From a virus: a DNA stretch of 42,008 nucleotides. The stretch spans positions 1-42,008 of the IMG/VR virus record IMGVR_UViG_3300045257_000064. One strand, 5' to 3'. Position numbers and translations under genes: made by a program. Below, piece after piece: positions 23,856-31,558 of the stretch. The notes under the pieces are model-generated. The model was given only the letters and a program-made list of their open reading frames with translations, searched no databases and had not been told where the DNA came from. The number at the start of each line of letters is the position of its first letter. Positions within the stretch are counted from its first letter, which is position 1.

Positions 23856-24087
23856 TGATCTGCTCGACGCGATGAATGAGCGGATTGTCGGGATCGCCTG
23901 AAATGGTTGTCGATGCCAAATCAGGCATGATCTTACGTAGCAATCCCAAGCCTGCACTGACCTGTGTGCCGCTCATCTCACGCTTACCCTCCGCATGTTC
24001 TATTAGTGCGTTGAGGATATTGCTGTTTTGGATTTTAACCCGGTGCTCTGCTGACATCGAGAACTTGGGGCCGGTCTTGGCTGCCAT
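23836..24087 (-). CDS. terS: Terminase small subunit
   Basis: 83 aa. Basic N-terminus (AAKTGPKF), then a helix-rich core (ILNALIEHAEGKREMSGTQVSAGLGLLRKI split across two helices) and a C-terminal VEQIIVDP tail. I recognise this from small-terminase-like proteins of alphaproteobacterial phages, in which the core helices bind packaging-site DNA and the tail contacts TerL. The ATG overlaps the upstream stop by one base. Its end overlaps the HNH gene. Confidence 0.7.
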   Translation of the reverse strand: MAAKTGPKFSMSAEHRVKIQNSNILNALIEHAEGKREMSGTQVSAGLGLLRKIMPDLASTTISGDPDNPLIHRVEQIIVDPKS

Positions 24088-24305
24088 TAGGCCACTTCAT
24101 CCGTCTCGCTATAGTGACGGTTTGCCCAAGCATTGAAGGCCATCTCAAAATCGATCTTGGTTCTGATGACGCGCTGAACGGCTATAAGTTCCTCTGCGTC
24201 AGATGGGTTGGCAACATCGAGCGGGCGACCGATAGATTTTAGCTTCTCTTTTGCAGCAATGTGTTCAGCGGCGCGCGTTTGCATCATAAGCTTATAGGTC
24301 TGCAT
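24087..24305 (-). CDS. Small helical phage protein
   Basis: 72 aa, helical and charged: MMQTRAAEHIAAKEKLKSIG, then SDAEELIAVQRVIRTKIDFE. It shares a base with terS downstream and with the 66-aa gene upstream (TAATG-type junctions), so it belongs to the packaging operon. Function unknown. Confidence 0.6.
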   Translation of the reverse strand: MQTYKLMMQTRAAEHIAAKEKLKSIGRPLDVANPSDAEELIAVQRVIRTKIDFEMAFNAWANRHYSETDEVA

Positions 24306-24505
24306 TACTTGCCCAGCTTTGCATTGGCTTTTGAATCAATGAGCTTCTTTGCGACGAGGCTTAGCTTGCCTTTGTCGTACATTTGGGTGGCGCGCGCCTT
24401 CGCATTGACAGCATGGCTGGCGTCTGGAATTGGGTAACTGCGCCCAGGCCCAGCGTACGCCGAATCCGGTAGTGCATCTCGATCTTTGGTCGTCAGCACA
24501 GCCAT
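24305..24505 (-). CDS. Conserved small phage protein (DALPDSAYAGPGRSYPI type)
   Basis: 66 aa. TKDRDALPDSAYAGPGRSYP followed by IPDASHAVNAKARA is a recurrent signature of small phage proteins of unknown role found next to packaging and head genes. The tail is basic (GKLSLVAKKLIDSKANAKLGK). ATG 24505 has AGGAA six bases upstream and is the first gene after a good minus-strand promoter. Confidence 0.75.
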   Translation of the reverse strand: MAVLTTKDRDALPDSAYAGPGRSYPIPDASHAVNAKARATQMYDKGKLSLVAKKLIDSKANAKLGK

Positions 24506-24529
24506 GGCAATTCCTCATGCTTCGTCAGC

Positions 24530-24558
24530 ATATTACTGCGATTTGTAGATTGTGGCAA
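24530..24558 (-). promoter_or_regulatory. Predicted late promoter
   Basis: On the minus strand TTGCCA (24558-24553) and TAATAT (24535-24530) are separated by exactly 17 bases, with a transcript start expected near 24523, about 18 bases before the first late gene. The boxes match sigma-70 consensus at five and four of six positions. Location at the boundary between early genes and packaging genes supports a late-operon promoter. The 24559-24658 stretch holds nothing else recognised. Confidence 0.6.
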
Positions 24559-24658
24559 CTTCACCATGGCGTTGGCATCCCGAAAACAGCATGCGCAAGA
24601 CAGATCGATCCAACTACTGCTGGAACAGCGATGAGGCCGAAGAGGGAGAGGGGAGGGA

Positions 24659-24940
24659 TCACTTGGGGAGAGCCTCGATCATGGCGCGCCATATAGCTGC
24701 AGCAGACGGGCCGTTTTCGTCGTAAGCCTGTATCCCGGAAGTTCTCATTTCCTCCGTGGGCTCTTTTGGAACTACCACATAGCCGGCAGCGTCAAGCGCC
24801 GCGATGACAGTCTTGGCGCGAGAGTGCATAGCGGCGCGAGCCATTGGGGAAAGTGCATTGAACTCTTGCGCTACTCGCGCAGGGAATCCGCGTTCAATGT
24901 CGGCAGCAATCGCCAGTGCGATAATCTCCTCTACCGTCAT
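24659..24940 (-). CDS. Hypothetical phage early protein
   Basis: 93 aa. N-terminal helix MTVEEIIALAIAADIERGF and central SRAKTVIAALDAAGYVVVPKEPTEEM, a segment frequent in phage proteins of unknown function; the C-terminus has AIWRAMIEALP. It is the last gene of the early/middle block before the late promoter and overlaps the upstream gene by four bases. Function unknown. Confidence 0.65.
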   Translation of the reverse strand: MTVEEIIALAIAADIERGFPARVAQEFNALSPMARAAMHSRAKTVIAALDAAGYVVVPKEPTEEMRTSGIQAYDENGPSAAAIWRAMIEALPK

Positions 24941-25254
24941 TCATCCCCTCCAGGTGAAGAGAGCTTGGCGCGGCCGAGATCGGTTATGCTGAACAATCCG
25001 CCGTCTCGCTTGAGAAGTCCGAGCCGCTCCAAACTAAGGACTCGCCAACGTATCCCACCAAGGCCATGTCCCGACAAATTGACCGGGCCTTGCGCAGACG
25101 TGCGTAGGACCGCGGCGGTTCCTTCGGATAGTTTTATCCGTAGTACGCATCGATCCCTCGCCAGCAATTCCTCGCCAGCAATTCCTCTAGGTCGGATCGG
25201 GTCATCTCTCCACCTTATCGGCAAGAGCACGGGCGGCGCGGCGGAAGTCGCCAA
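24937..25254 (-). CDS. Small winged-helix-like protein with start disrupted by a 14-bp duplication
   Basis: The open frame runs to 25254, but that start lies 53 bases inside the upstream gene. The usual ATGA junction is at ATG 25205. From that ATG the frame reads MTRSDLEELLAR and then shifts, because a 14-bp unit is duplicated at 25157-25184, ending at a stop soon after. Removing one unit restores an 84-aa protein with VLSLERLGLLKRDGGLFSITD, which resembles a winged-helix end. The gene is either newly broken, starts at a poor internal codon, or carries an assembly error. Confidence 0.5.
   Translation of the reverse strand: MATSAAPPVLLPIRWRDDPIRPRGIAGEELLARDRCVLRIKLSEGTAAVLRTSAQGPVNLSGHGLGGIRWRVLSLERLGLLKRDGGLFSITDLGRAKLSSPGGDE
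25157..25184. repeat. Tandem duplication of 14 bp
   Basis: The unit ctcgccagcaattc occurs twice in a row (25157-25170 and 25171-25184). A 14-bp insertion changes the frame of the minus-strand gene it lies in, just behind its expected start codon. Confidence 0.9.
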
Positions 25255-25576
25255 CTGTCAGGTGTTCGGCAAGCACGCTGCTCCATGTGTCGCCGTTGCC
25301 CAGCCTAGCGTCGTCAAGCAGCGCTTGGATGGCCGCAAACGGTCTCAGCGCCTCCCGCAGTTCATCACATCGGGCCTCGGCAGATTCAGCGCGAGCAAGA
25401 AGGGCGGATAGAGCCTCAGCGGCCTCATCGATTGCCTCAACGGCAGATGCTGCATCCTCAAAATCGAGGTGCCAATCGTCGGGTTCTTCGGCGTAGAGGC
25501 GCAGTCGGTCCACCCCCGAAAGCGGCTTGTCCTGATTGCCCCGCAGCCGCTCGATTACCTCACCCACCTCAGCCAT
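25202..25576 (-). CDS. Coiled-coil phage protein
   Basis: 124 aa from ATG 25576, with GGAG seven bases upstream and an eight-base overlap with the preceding gene. Helical throughout: VGEVIERLRGNQ, then ASAVEAIDEAAEALSALLARAES with a leucine/alanine heptad, and a C-terminal AEHLTVGDFRRAARALADK. Similar helical proteins are common in phage early regions; function unknown. Confidence 0.6.
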   Translation of the reverse strand: MAEVGEVIERLRGNQDKPLSGVDRLRLYAEEPDDWHLDFEDAASAVEAIDEAAEALSALLARAESAEARCDELREALRPFAAIQALLDDARLGNGDTWSSVLAEHLTVGDFRRAARALADKVER

Positions 25577-25958
25577 GAGATTGCTCCGCGAGTTGGGCTG
25601 GTGCCCAGGCAATAATCTGCGCGCTTCCTTGGTCGCCCCACAGGAAGGCGTCGGCGCGGTTCGGTCCCTCCACGCCGCCATCTGGATACAGCGTAAAGCA
25701 AAGCGCATCGTCTTCTATCGGCGGCTCTCCGTCGCCAGCGTAAGGCGTCCAGTCATTGTCGCCCGGAGCCGCCTGGAATTCGATATCCGGTTGTTCGAAC
25801 TGGCCGGTTCTGGCAAACTCGTCATGGGCCGACAAAAGCTCTATAAATTCGTCCGCCGGCAAGCCGTCTATCCAGGAGCCAAACTGCGGTTTGGTCATTG
25901 CCGAGAAGTCTTTCGATCCGGCATTAGCGATCAATTTCGCAAGTGCGAGCTTGTTCAT
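25569..25958 (-). CDS. Hypothetical early protein
   Basis: 129 aa. N-terminal helix (NKLALAKLIANAGSKDFSAM) and an acidic middle; the C-terminal ADAFLWGDQGSAQIIAWAPA resembles the short domain (W...DIIAYR type) found at the ends of many phage early proteins. Overlaps both neighbours by four to eight bases. Function unknown. Confidence 0.6.
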   Translation of the reverse strand: MNKLALAKLIANAGSKDFSAMTKPQFGSWIDGLPADEFIELLSAHDEFARTGQFEQPDIEFQAAPGDNDWTPYAGDGEPPIEDDALCFTLYPDGGVEGPNRADAFLWGDQGSAQIIAWAPAQLAEQSHG

Positions 25959-26857
25959 TCACCGACCTCATTGGTTGGAGAGAGGGAGCGGATGGCGCGC
26001 TCCGCGTCGTAAAGCGCCTGGGCGACGTGGGCGGAAGTTTCTGGCGATCCGCGCGCGACCGATATGGTGGCTATCGCGTCAGCCGCTCTTTCCAGTCCTC
26101 GGGCTTCTGCGGTGGAAAGGGCGTGCTCGGCAGCTTCGGCTCGAGCTTCGATTATCTTGATGCGCGACAAAAAATCCGAGAAGATATCGCCTAGGCCGCT
26201 CTCGCTCATTTGGCGCGCGTCGGCGGAGATTGACGGTCCGATTTTGTCGAAGAACATCTTCGCCATCTTGCCAGCATCATCGAGTTCTAGCCCGTTCATC
26301 AACCTCCAAAGCTGGGTTGATTCGGTTAGAACATGGCGCGCCTCGTCCCGCTCCCCCTCCAACTCAGCGATGCGCGCTTCCAGTTCCACAATACGTGGGG
26401 AGGGGGTGGACTCAGCAGCGAGAGCGCGGCGCTCAAACTCTTTGCCGGCTTCATGACTGCGGTTTATAGAGGCTGTCCCATCGGCAACCGCTTGCTCCAA
26501 TTTGGCTATTCGCGCTATGGCGTCGTCAATGCCGGTCACCTCGGGATCGCCGGAACCTTCAACGCTGCGTCCGACGAAGCCATAGTCGTTGAGGACGGCG
26601 CGCGCCTTATTCAACCGCTCTACCAGTTCCTGGCTATCTTGGAGCGGGGAACGAAGGGCGAGGAGACCCGCGTGCGCCAAGAAACGGTAATGCGCCCGGC
26701 GTTCGTTCGTGGCGTGTGCGTAGGCGTCCGAGCCGTTCTCTGCCTCAAACATGGCCTGCGCGACGATCAGCACCTCTCGACCCATGCCGGGAAATTCGCG
26801 GTCGATCTCCTCTTTCAGCCGTCCTGTTGCTACTGCCGTAGGCGATTGAGGGGTCAT
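25955..26857 (-). CDS. Long coiled-coil early protein
   Basis: 300 aa from ATG 26857, which overlaps the upstream stop (ATGA). After a globular N-terminus (residues 1-80) come several coiled-coil stretches, notably PRIVELEARIAELEGERDEA and ARAEAAEHALSTAEARGLER. The final RAADAIATISVARGS...VAQALYDAERAIRS segment looks like a phage DUF tail. Probably a cytoplasmic phage-encoded helper of unknown function. Confidence 0.6.
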   Translation of the reverse strand: MTPQSPTAVATGRLKEEIDREFPGMGREVLIVAQAMFEAENGSDAYAHATNERRAHYRFLAHAGLLALRSPLQDSQELVERLNKARAVLNDYGFVGRSVEGSGDPEVTGIDDAIARIAKLEQAVADGTASINRSHEAGKEFERRALAAESTPSPRIVELEARIAELEGERDEARHVLTESTQLWRLMNGLELDDAGKMAKMFFDKIGPSISADARQMSESGLGDIFSDFLSRIKIIEARAEAAEHALSTAEARGLERAADAIATISVARGSPETSAHVAQALYDAERAIRSLSPTNEVGE

Positions 26858-27369
26858 GCTGCGGCCATCGGGATTTGCAGGACGGTGCGCGGCAGGGCCG
26901 GAGCGGGCCCGGGCATGTCCCGTGGCAGGATTTGAAAGGTCGGCAGGCCCGCCTTCGTCTTGCCGACGTAATGGAAGCCCGCCTTGACCCAGATATAGCC
27001 CCACGAGGGCACGCCACGGATCAGCACCGGCGTGACGTGGCGCGGGTCGATGAAGGTGATCAGGCCAAGTTCCGGGGGCTCGCCGAGATAATATCGGCTG
27101 GCCGCTAATGCTTGTCGCACGAGTTCAACAGATTCGCCGGCGTCCTCACTGCGAAAAGCGGAGCACGACCAAGCGCCAGCCCATTCGTGCTTCACGTATT
27201 CTGCCATCGGTGCTGAAGTGACCCAAAACGCCTTCTGCTCGCGCTCCAAGAGAACACAGCAACTGCCGGGCGGCACGAATTGCTTCGATCCAACGCTCTG
27301 GCGGTTATAATGCCTGTCAGCTATGACGCGGGCCAGCGGATCGGCGCGATTTGATACGACCCACCTCAT
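26854..27369 (-). CDS. Conserved phage protein, possible GNAT/Mom-like fold
   Basis: 171 aa. The pattern DPLARVIADRHYNRQSVGSK, QFVPPGS, VTSAPMAEYVKHEWAGAW, LGLITFIDPRHV and AGFHYVGKTKAGLPTFQI is one I recall from a family common in phages of Actinobacteria and Proteobacteria. The order of strands and helices, and the late KAGF..VGKTK segment, suggest a GNAT-like acyltransferase fold, which would include the DNA-modifying Mom group. That link is a guess from pattern. ATG start after a one-gene gap; overlaps its neighbours. Confidence 0.5.
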   Translation of the reverse strand: MRWVVSNRADPLARVIADRHYNRQSVGSKQFVPPGSCCVLLEREQKAFWVTSAPMAEYVKHEWAGAWSCSAFRSEDAGESVELVRQALAASRYYLGEPPELGLITFIDPRHVTPVLIRGVPSWGYIWVKAGFHYVGKTKAGLPTFQILPRDMPGPAPALPRTVLQIPMAAA

Positions 27370-28436
27370 TTCCAGGCTCCCCTCTGTGGGGAAAGAGCGG
27401 CGCGGGCACGACGGAGGTCAGACACCAGCACCATCCGACAAGGGCCCGCTACAAATTCGCTACCAAGCGGATACCCGTTCTCTGCCAACCATGCTCGCCA
27501 CTCGTGCGACGCCGCCGCCATAAGGGCCCCAAACCCGATGCGCTTTCCGATCTCCTTTACCTCATCCCCATAAGCCGGGTCTTTAGGCGGAACGTGTTCG
27601 ACGGAAGCGAGGCTGTCCACCAATTCCTCAAGCGCCTCGATCAGCCCTGCACCCTGTAGGGTGGGAGCGGGGTGAAGGTAGAGGGGCTCGGCTTCCGGAT
27701 GGCGGGCCTTCCAACTCTCATCATACGGGTAGCTCAAGGGAACCGGCGTGACCTGCCAACTATCGTCGTAAGCAGACCTGAAGCGCCACGCCACCACCTC
27801 ACCTTCGGGTTGGGGTTGCGAGACGAGGGCGGCATCGAGCGCAAGCATTGCCGCGTCGAATACGTCTATTTCGTGCTTCCAGTAGCTTCGATCGTCAGTG
27901 TCCTCGTTAGCAGGGCGAGAACTGCTCAAGGCCAAGAGAAGACCGTCGCGCCACGCCTCCCTATGCGTCGTAAAATCATGCAGATCGACTGCATCCTTCC
28001 CCGGTAGGGCGGCTGAGGGTTGGGAAGGGAGAAGGGCGGTCGCCTCGGCAGCATCAAAACTAGCCAGCGCGTTAGCGCGGATGGCATCGAGTAGTGGTCG
28101 CGCCTCCGGCAGTTCCATCAACGCTTTTAGCGCTTGGCCGCTCTTCACGCGCCAGAACGTAGCCGCTGGCGGCACATCGCCGTCGCCCCAGCCGGTGAAC
28201 TCGGTTTCGTTGACGTTCGTATAGTCATCGAGCGCGAGCACCGTAGCGATTGCATCCCGCGTCAATGCCCTGAAATCTCGCGATCTCGGCCTTACCTCCA
28301 CTGTCCCCGCTGGTGCGGATAGGGAGAATGCAGCGGTGAGGGCGAGTTCTAGTGCGCGCGGTTTGGACAGGCCATCCGCTATGGCCTCGTCAAAAGCCAC
28401 GAGCGCCGCCTCTACCTGTTCATCTGTCGGGGTCAT
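27366..28436 (-). CDS. Hypothetical early protein with VVAW...EPLY module
   Basis: 356 aa. Several phage early modules appear joined: an N-terminal helix (DEQVEAALVAFDEAIADG), a middle FHDFTTHREAW-like region with DGLLLAL, a segment GEVVAWRFR...AEPLYLHP (the VVAWR/EPLY module widespread in phage early proteins), and a C-terminal helical part. Likely a multi-domain cytoplasmic protein; function unknown. Confidence 0.6.
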   Translation of the reverse strand: MTPTDEQVEAALVAFDEAIADGLSKPRALELALTAAFSLSAPAGTVEVRPRSRDFRALTRDAIATVLALDDYTNVNETEFTGWGDGDVPPAATFWRVKSGQALKALMELPEARPLLDAIRANALASFDAAEATALLPSQPSAALPGKDAVDLHDFTTHREAWRDGLLLALSSSRPANEDTDDRSYWKHEIDVFDAAMLALDAALVSQPQPEGEVVAWRFRSAYDDSWQVTPVPLSYPYDESWKARHPEAEPLYLHPAPTLQGAGLIEALEELVDSLASVEHVPPKDPAYGDEVKEIGKRIGFGALMAAASHEWRAWLAENGYPLGSEFVAGPCRMVLVSDLRRARAALSPQRGAWK

Positions 28437-28798
28437 GCTGAGGCTCCAAGGGGCTGTGGCGCAAGAGGACGGCCAAGATTGTCGAGCGACGCGGGGTTGA
28501 GAAGCTTCGCCAGCTTCCTCGCACGCGCGTCTTCGACTGCGGCCTTATCGATGAAACCGTGCGCTGCAGCGAAGTCGATGGCGGCAAGGAAATCGCCAAG
28601 CTCGGGCGGCATCAGTGTGCGCGGCGTCTCGCCAGTCACATTTCCCGCTGCGTCTTTCCGGCCCGGCGTGTCGAAACCAAAGCGCAGCGATTTGCCTGCC
28701 CACTGCAAGACCTCGCCAGCTTCTTCGGCCAGCAAGCCGAGAATATAGCGCTCCACCGAAATATCCGGCTTCCGCCCCTCTACCATAGCAGGGGTCAT
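28433..28798 (-). CDS. MazG-like nucleotide pyrophosphohydrolase
   Basis: 121 aa, one all-alpha domain. It has the MazG motif pair: EExxE at residues 25-29 (LAEEAGEVLQW) and ExxD at 66-69 (PPELGDFLAAIDF), which hold magnesium for hydrolysis of nucleoside triphosphates. Phage MazG proteins adjust nucleotide pools or alarmone levels. Spacing between the motifs is longer than in short MazGs because of a Gly/Asp-rich loop. Overlaps both neighbours by four bases. Confidence 0.7.
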   Translation of the reverse strand: MTPAMVEGRKPDISVERYILGLLAEEAGEVLQWAGKSLRFGFDTPGRKDAAGNVTGETPRTLMPPELGDFLAAIDFAAAHGFIDKAAVEDARARKLAKLLNPASLDNLGRPLAPQPLGASA

Positions 28799-29013
28799 GG
28801 TGTGGCTCCGGTTTTGGGGTTAGGCGGTGCAGATGGTTGCGGCACGCAAAGTCCGACGTAACGAAGATTCCATGGAATCTTGTTGTCCTCGTTCACCTCG
28901 TGCGCCGCGGATTCGCAGTCTGCCTGCGTGAGGTAAGGGACAGGAATCGTGGTCAAGCCGCCGCCGCTTGAAATTGGCGCGATGACAAGCCAAAAAACTA
29001 ATGCCGCGCTCAC
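28795..29013 (-). CDS. Small exported or membrane-anchored protein
   Basis: 72 aa. The N-terminus (SAALVFWLVIAPISSGGG) is hydrophobic, a signal peptide or single anchor. The mature part has two Cys residues (DCESAAHEVN and GLCVPQP) that could form a disulfide, and a Pro-rich end. Similar small exported proteins are common in phage early operons. Function unknown. Confidence 0.55.
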   Translation of the reverse strand: MSAALVFWLVIAPISSGGGLTTIPVPYLTQADCESAAHEVNEDNKIPWNLRYVGLCVPQPSAPPNPKTGATP

Positions 29014-29420
29014 TGTGTTTCCTCTTCGAACTGGCCAACACGCTTTGTCGGCGGCGTTGTTGCTGTTTTGCGGGGCTTTGCCGGCGGAAAGCCGCGGCTC
29101 TGGAATGACGAGCGACGATCGGTCGTGACGTAGCCGCGAGCCTTTGCGCGGACGCTGCGTTCCTTGCCGCGCCTGGTAGCCTCATCGGCGGTCTTGGTCG
29201 CGTGCGTCTCAATCGTGATGAGCTGGAGATTGTTTTCGCGATTAGCCCCGCCGTCGATCAGCGGCAGGATGTGGTCCCGAACGACCTTGTCATTTGCCGC
29301 GAATGGAATGCCGGTGATGGCGTCTTTGCCACCCTGCTTTTCCCATAGGCGGTCAAAGACGGTGCGCGGCGGCATGGCGTTATCGTTGCGACCGACCCAT
29401 TCTGTGACATCACGGGGCAA
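29010..29420 (-). CDS. HNH nuclease, housekeeping type
   Basis: 136 aa from TTG 29420, supported because WVGRNDNAMPPRTVFDRLW belongs to the family N-terminus; the next in-frame ATG is at about 29375. The HNH core reads VRDHILPLIDGGANRENNLQ with a later HATKTADEA. This family occurs in alphaproteobacterial phages and prophages as a non-homing HNH, maybe aiding recombination or packaging. It overlaps the SLOG gene by 11 bases. The C-terminal tail is basic and disordered. Confidence 0.7.
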   Translation of the reverse strand: MPRDVTEWVGRNDNAMPPRTVFDRLWEKQGGKDAITGIPFAANDKVVRDHILPLIDGGANRENNLQLITIETHATKTADEATRRGKERSVRAKARGYVTTDRRSSFQSRGFPPAKPRKTATTPPTKRVGQFEEETQ

Positions 29421-29766
29421 TTTCGATCACCTCGACGCCCGCTCGCCGCGCCTTCTTGACCATATCGGCGGTGCCGCGACCTCCCGGAAAAGCAACGACT
29501 ACATCCGGCCTGCCTTCCGCCAGCATCCGCGCGTTGCGCATCGGTCCTGCGAAGCTGCCATGGTTCTCCCAATCAGCCTCGAACGTCTCAACGTCTGGAC
29601 CGCCCTTGGCGACCATCCTTGACCATTCGCGGGCAAGCCGATCGGCCCCCGGCGCACCACCTTCTATCACCACCTCGACGCCAGCTTCGTCATTGAGCTT
29701 ATCGAGGACAGCGCAGACGCGGGCGAAGTCCATATAGTTTCTTCCGCCGCAGACGAGCACCCTCAC
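29410..29766 (-). CDS. SLOG-domain protein (YspA/DUF2493-like)
   Basis: 118 aa. Rossmann-like with MRVLVCGGRNYMD at the start, VVIEGGAPGADRLAREWS in the middle and VVAFPGGRGTADMVKKARR near the end: the pattern of the SLOG/DUF2493 family, predicted to bind nucleotide-derived ligands. In phages these genes are common but their role is unproven. It lies among recombination genes. Confidence 0.8.
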   Translation of the reverse strand: MRVLVCGGRNYMDFARVCAVLDKLNDEAGVEVVIEGGAPGADRLAREWSRMVAKGGPDVETFEADWENHGSFAGPMRNARMLAEGRPDVVVAFPGGRGTADMVKKARRAGVEVIEIAP

Positions 29767-30086
29767 AGCCGCATCTCCGCTCGCCGATTAGCGTTCTCTG
29801 ACTGCCACTCACTGAATTTCATGCGCAGATATTCCATCTGCACTTTCTTGAGGTTGGCCTGGGTCCGGGCATCCACCATCGTCTTGATGAAGTCCTGCCA
29901 CTCGGGAGCGGCCTTGACTGTCCGTTCGGCATGGGAAACTGGCATGTCACCCAGCGCGTTCATGCGCTGCGACAGGACAGCCGACTTGGTTTCCTCAAGC
30001 ATGGTCGCGGCGCGGTCGAGTTCGACCCATTGTTTCGCCGTGACGCGAAACTGCTCGCTGACCGGAATGTTGGTGTGGTCGGTCAT
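29763..30086 (-). CDS. Small protein next to Rad52-type gene
   Basis: 107 aa, mostly helical, with FRVTAKQWVELDRAATMLEE and MVDARTQANLKKVQMEYLRM. It often occurs beside single-strand annealing proteins in phages, so a helper role is plausible. ATGA overlaps on both sides put it in the same operon as the annealing protein. Confidence 0.6.
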   Translation of the reverse strand: MTDHTNIPVSEQFRVTAKQWVELDRAATMLEETKSAVLSQRMNALGDMPVSHAERTVKAAPEWQDFIKTMVDARTQANLKKVQMEYLRMKFSEWQSENANRRAEMRL

Positions 30087-30880
30087 GGCGTATTGACCAG
30101 AAACACGGACTTGAGCGAATCCTTGAGGTCGCGCAGTTCCATTTCCTGTTTTTCAGGCAGGCGTTTGATATCGGGCTGGTTGGCCTTCCACTCCTCGCCT
30201 AGAGCCGTAAGGCTGACCTTTGCAGCGGCCTTTAGCTGGTCCTGCAGGCGAACGTACAAACGTCCTGAAACATCCTCAGTGAGGCGTGGCTTTGGACCAG
30301 CAGTGGCGTCGAGGAAGTCCTTATCAATCGCATGTTCGGAATCCGGAGGCGGCGTCTCACGAGCCTCTTTGACGGCAGCGATCACGCCATCGGCTTTGGG
30401 CGCTGGAGCCGGCGGCGCATACTCGCCACCGAACTTAGCCACGAGCTGTCGCTCAAGCTTCGCGTACTCGCTGGCTGCGATCTTATAGGACTTGCCCACT
30501 GGCTCAATTGTGACCCAGGTATTGCCGAGCAGATATAGATAGCGGCCAATTCCCCATTTGACGGCGGCCCGCTTCAAGGCATCGCTGATCGCGCCCTTCT
30601 CGGCCTCAACGTCGCTGTCGCCAGCACCATCAGCTTTGGTGACCCATTCGTCACCGATCAGGATGGATAGGTAGCAAACCGTCCTGGCGCCGTGGAACTC
30701 GTAACGATCCTGCCAGCGGGCGGGACCGCACACATCATCCAGCCGGTCCATGACGTGGCGGGCGGTCAGATAGGCAAGCGCCAAGCCACTCTTCTTGTCA
30801 GCCGTGGTCGATCCGACGCGCCACTCGATTTCCTGAGCGGGGAACGGTGCCTGCAACGCCTTGAGGTCAATCTCGGTCAT
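30083..30880 (-). CDS. Rad52-family single-strand annealing protein
   Basis: 265 aa. Residues about 5-150 match the Rad52/Rad22 fold: APFPAQEIEWRV, LAYLTARHVMDRLDDVCGP, WQDRYEF, then GDSDVEAEKGAISDALKRAA and VKWGIGRYLYLL. The C-terminal 110 residues are a linker and a helical tail. Such proteins anneal single strands in phage recombination and concatemer formation. No partner exonuclease of the usual type was seen; the VRR-NUC nuclease upstream could be the partner. Confidence 0.8.
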   Translation of the reverse strand: MTEIDLKALQAPFPAQEIEWRVGSTTADKKSGLALAYLTARHVMDRLDDVCGPARWQDRYEFHGARTVCYLSILIGDEWVTKADGAGDSDVEAEKGAISDALKRAAVKWGIGRYLYLLGNTWVTIEPVGKSYKIAASEYAKLERQLVAKFGGEYAPPAPAPKADGVIAAVKEARETPPPDSEHAIDKDFLDATAGPKPRLTEDVSGRLYVRLQDQLKAAAKVSLTALGEEWKANQPDIKRLPEKQEMELRDLKDSLKSVFLVNTP

Positions 30881-31071
30881 TTCGGCAGGTTCCTCATCAG
30901 GAAGGTTTTGAGCGCTTGTGTCGTGACGCCGATGAGAAACAGTTCTTCGTCGGTCCAGCGATGATCGGGATCGTCAACGATTTCCGCAGCGACGGATTGA
31001 AGGTCTCGAGCCACGCTGTCCTTGCGTTCGCGTTCCAAGTTCGACAGCGGGAATTGGGCAATAGCGTTCAT
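30877..31071 (-). CDS. Small helical early protein
   Basis: 64 aa, charged: NLERERKDSVARDLQSVAAE, then DEELFLIGVTTQALKTFL. Overlaps both neighbours by four bases. No function recognised. Confidence 0.6.
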   Translation of the reverse strand: MNAIAQFPLSNLERERKDSVARDLQSVAAEIVDDPDHRWTDEELFLIGVTTQALKTFLMRNLPK

Positions 31072-31319
31072 CTGGAACGCTCGCGGTCGAATTGGCGCCC
31101 GGCCTCGGTGGCAATGCGCATGGCTGTTTCGGGATCGCGCTCGTGCAGTTCTGCGATGCCGAGAAGGTCCAATGGGGTAGGTGAGAACACCGCTTCCATC
31201 GCCTCTTTCGTCAGCATCTCATCGATCTTGTCGAGCAGCGCCCGCTGGGAATAATCGAGCCGCACATAGTCCCGTAGCGTATGAAGATCGCGGGTTCTGT
31301 CAGTGGTTTGGGCGTTCAT
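31068..31319 (-). CDS. Small early protein
   Basis: 83 aa from ATG 31319, which overlaps the upstream stop; the longer frame would overlap the upstream gene. Acidic and helical with RDYVRLDYSQRALLDKIDEM and a C-terminal MRIATEAGRQFDRERSR. No function recognised. Confidence 0.6.
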   Translation of the reverse strand: MNAQTTDRTRDLHTLRDYVRLDYSQRALLDKIDEMLTKEAMEAVFSPTPLDLLGIAELHERDPETAMRIATEAGRQFDRERSR

Positions 31320-31558
31320 GCTGCCCTCTGTTTCTGCATTGTATCGGGAAGGGTGGAAGAGGTTTTGGAAGCGAGGTCGAATTCGCTCTCGTATCCGTCC
31401 AGCCAATCGATCGCTGCATCGCACTGGAAGGCACGGGCTAACCCGCCTTCCCACCAAGGATTGTCGGTGTCGCCCTTGTGGAAATCGACGCGGCCACGAT
31501 TGAAGGCAGAGCCATCTACCTCGTATTCAGCCTTTAGGATGGAGAGACGGGTGCTCAT
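31316..31558 (-). CDS. Small early protein
   Basis: 80 aa, mixed, with RLSILKAEYEVDGSAFNRGR and WWEGGLARAFQCDAAIDWL. Four-base overlaps with both neighbours. No function recognised. Confidence 0.55.
   Translation of the reverse strand: MSTRLSILKAEYEVDGSAFNRGRVDFHKGDTDNPWWEGGLARAFQCDAAIDWLDGYESEFDLASKTSSTLPDTMQKQRAA

Noticed and set aside
24559-24658. Terminator before the late promoter
   Set aside because: Only a four-base stem with a three-base loop and no T-run was found.
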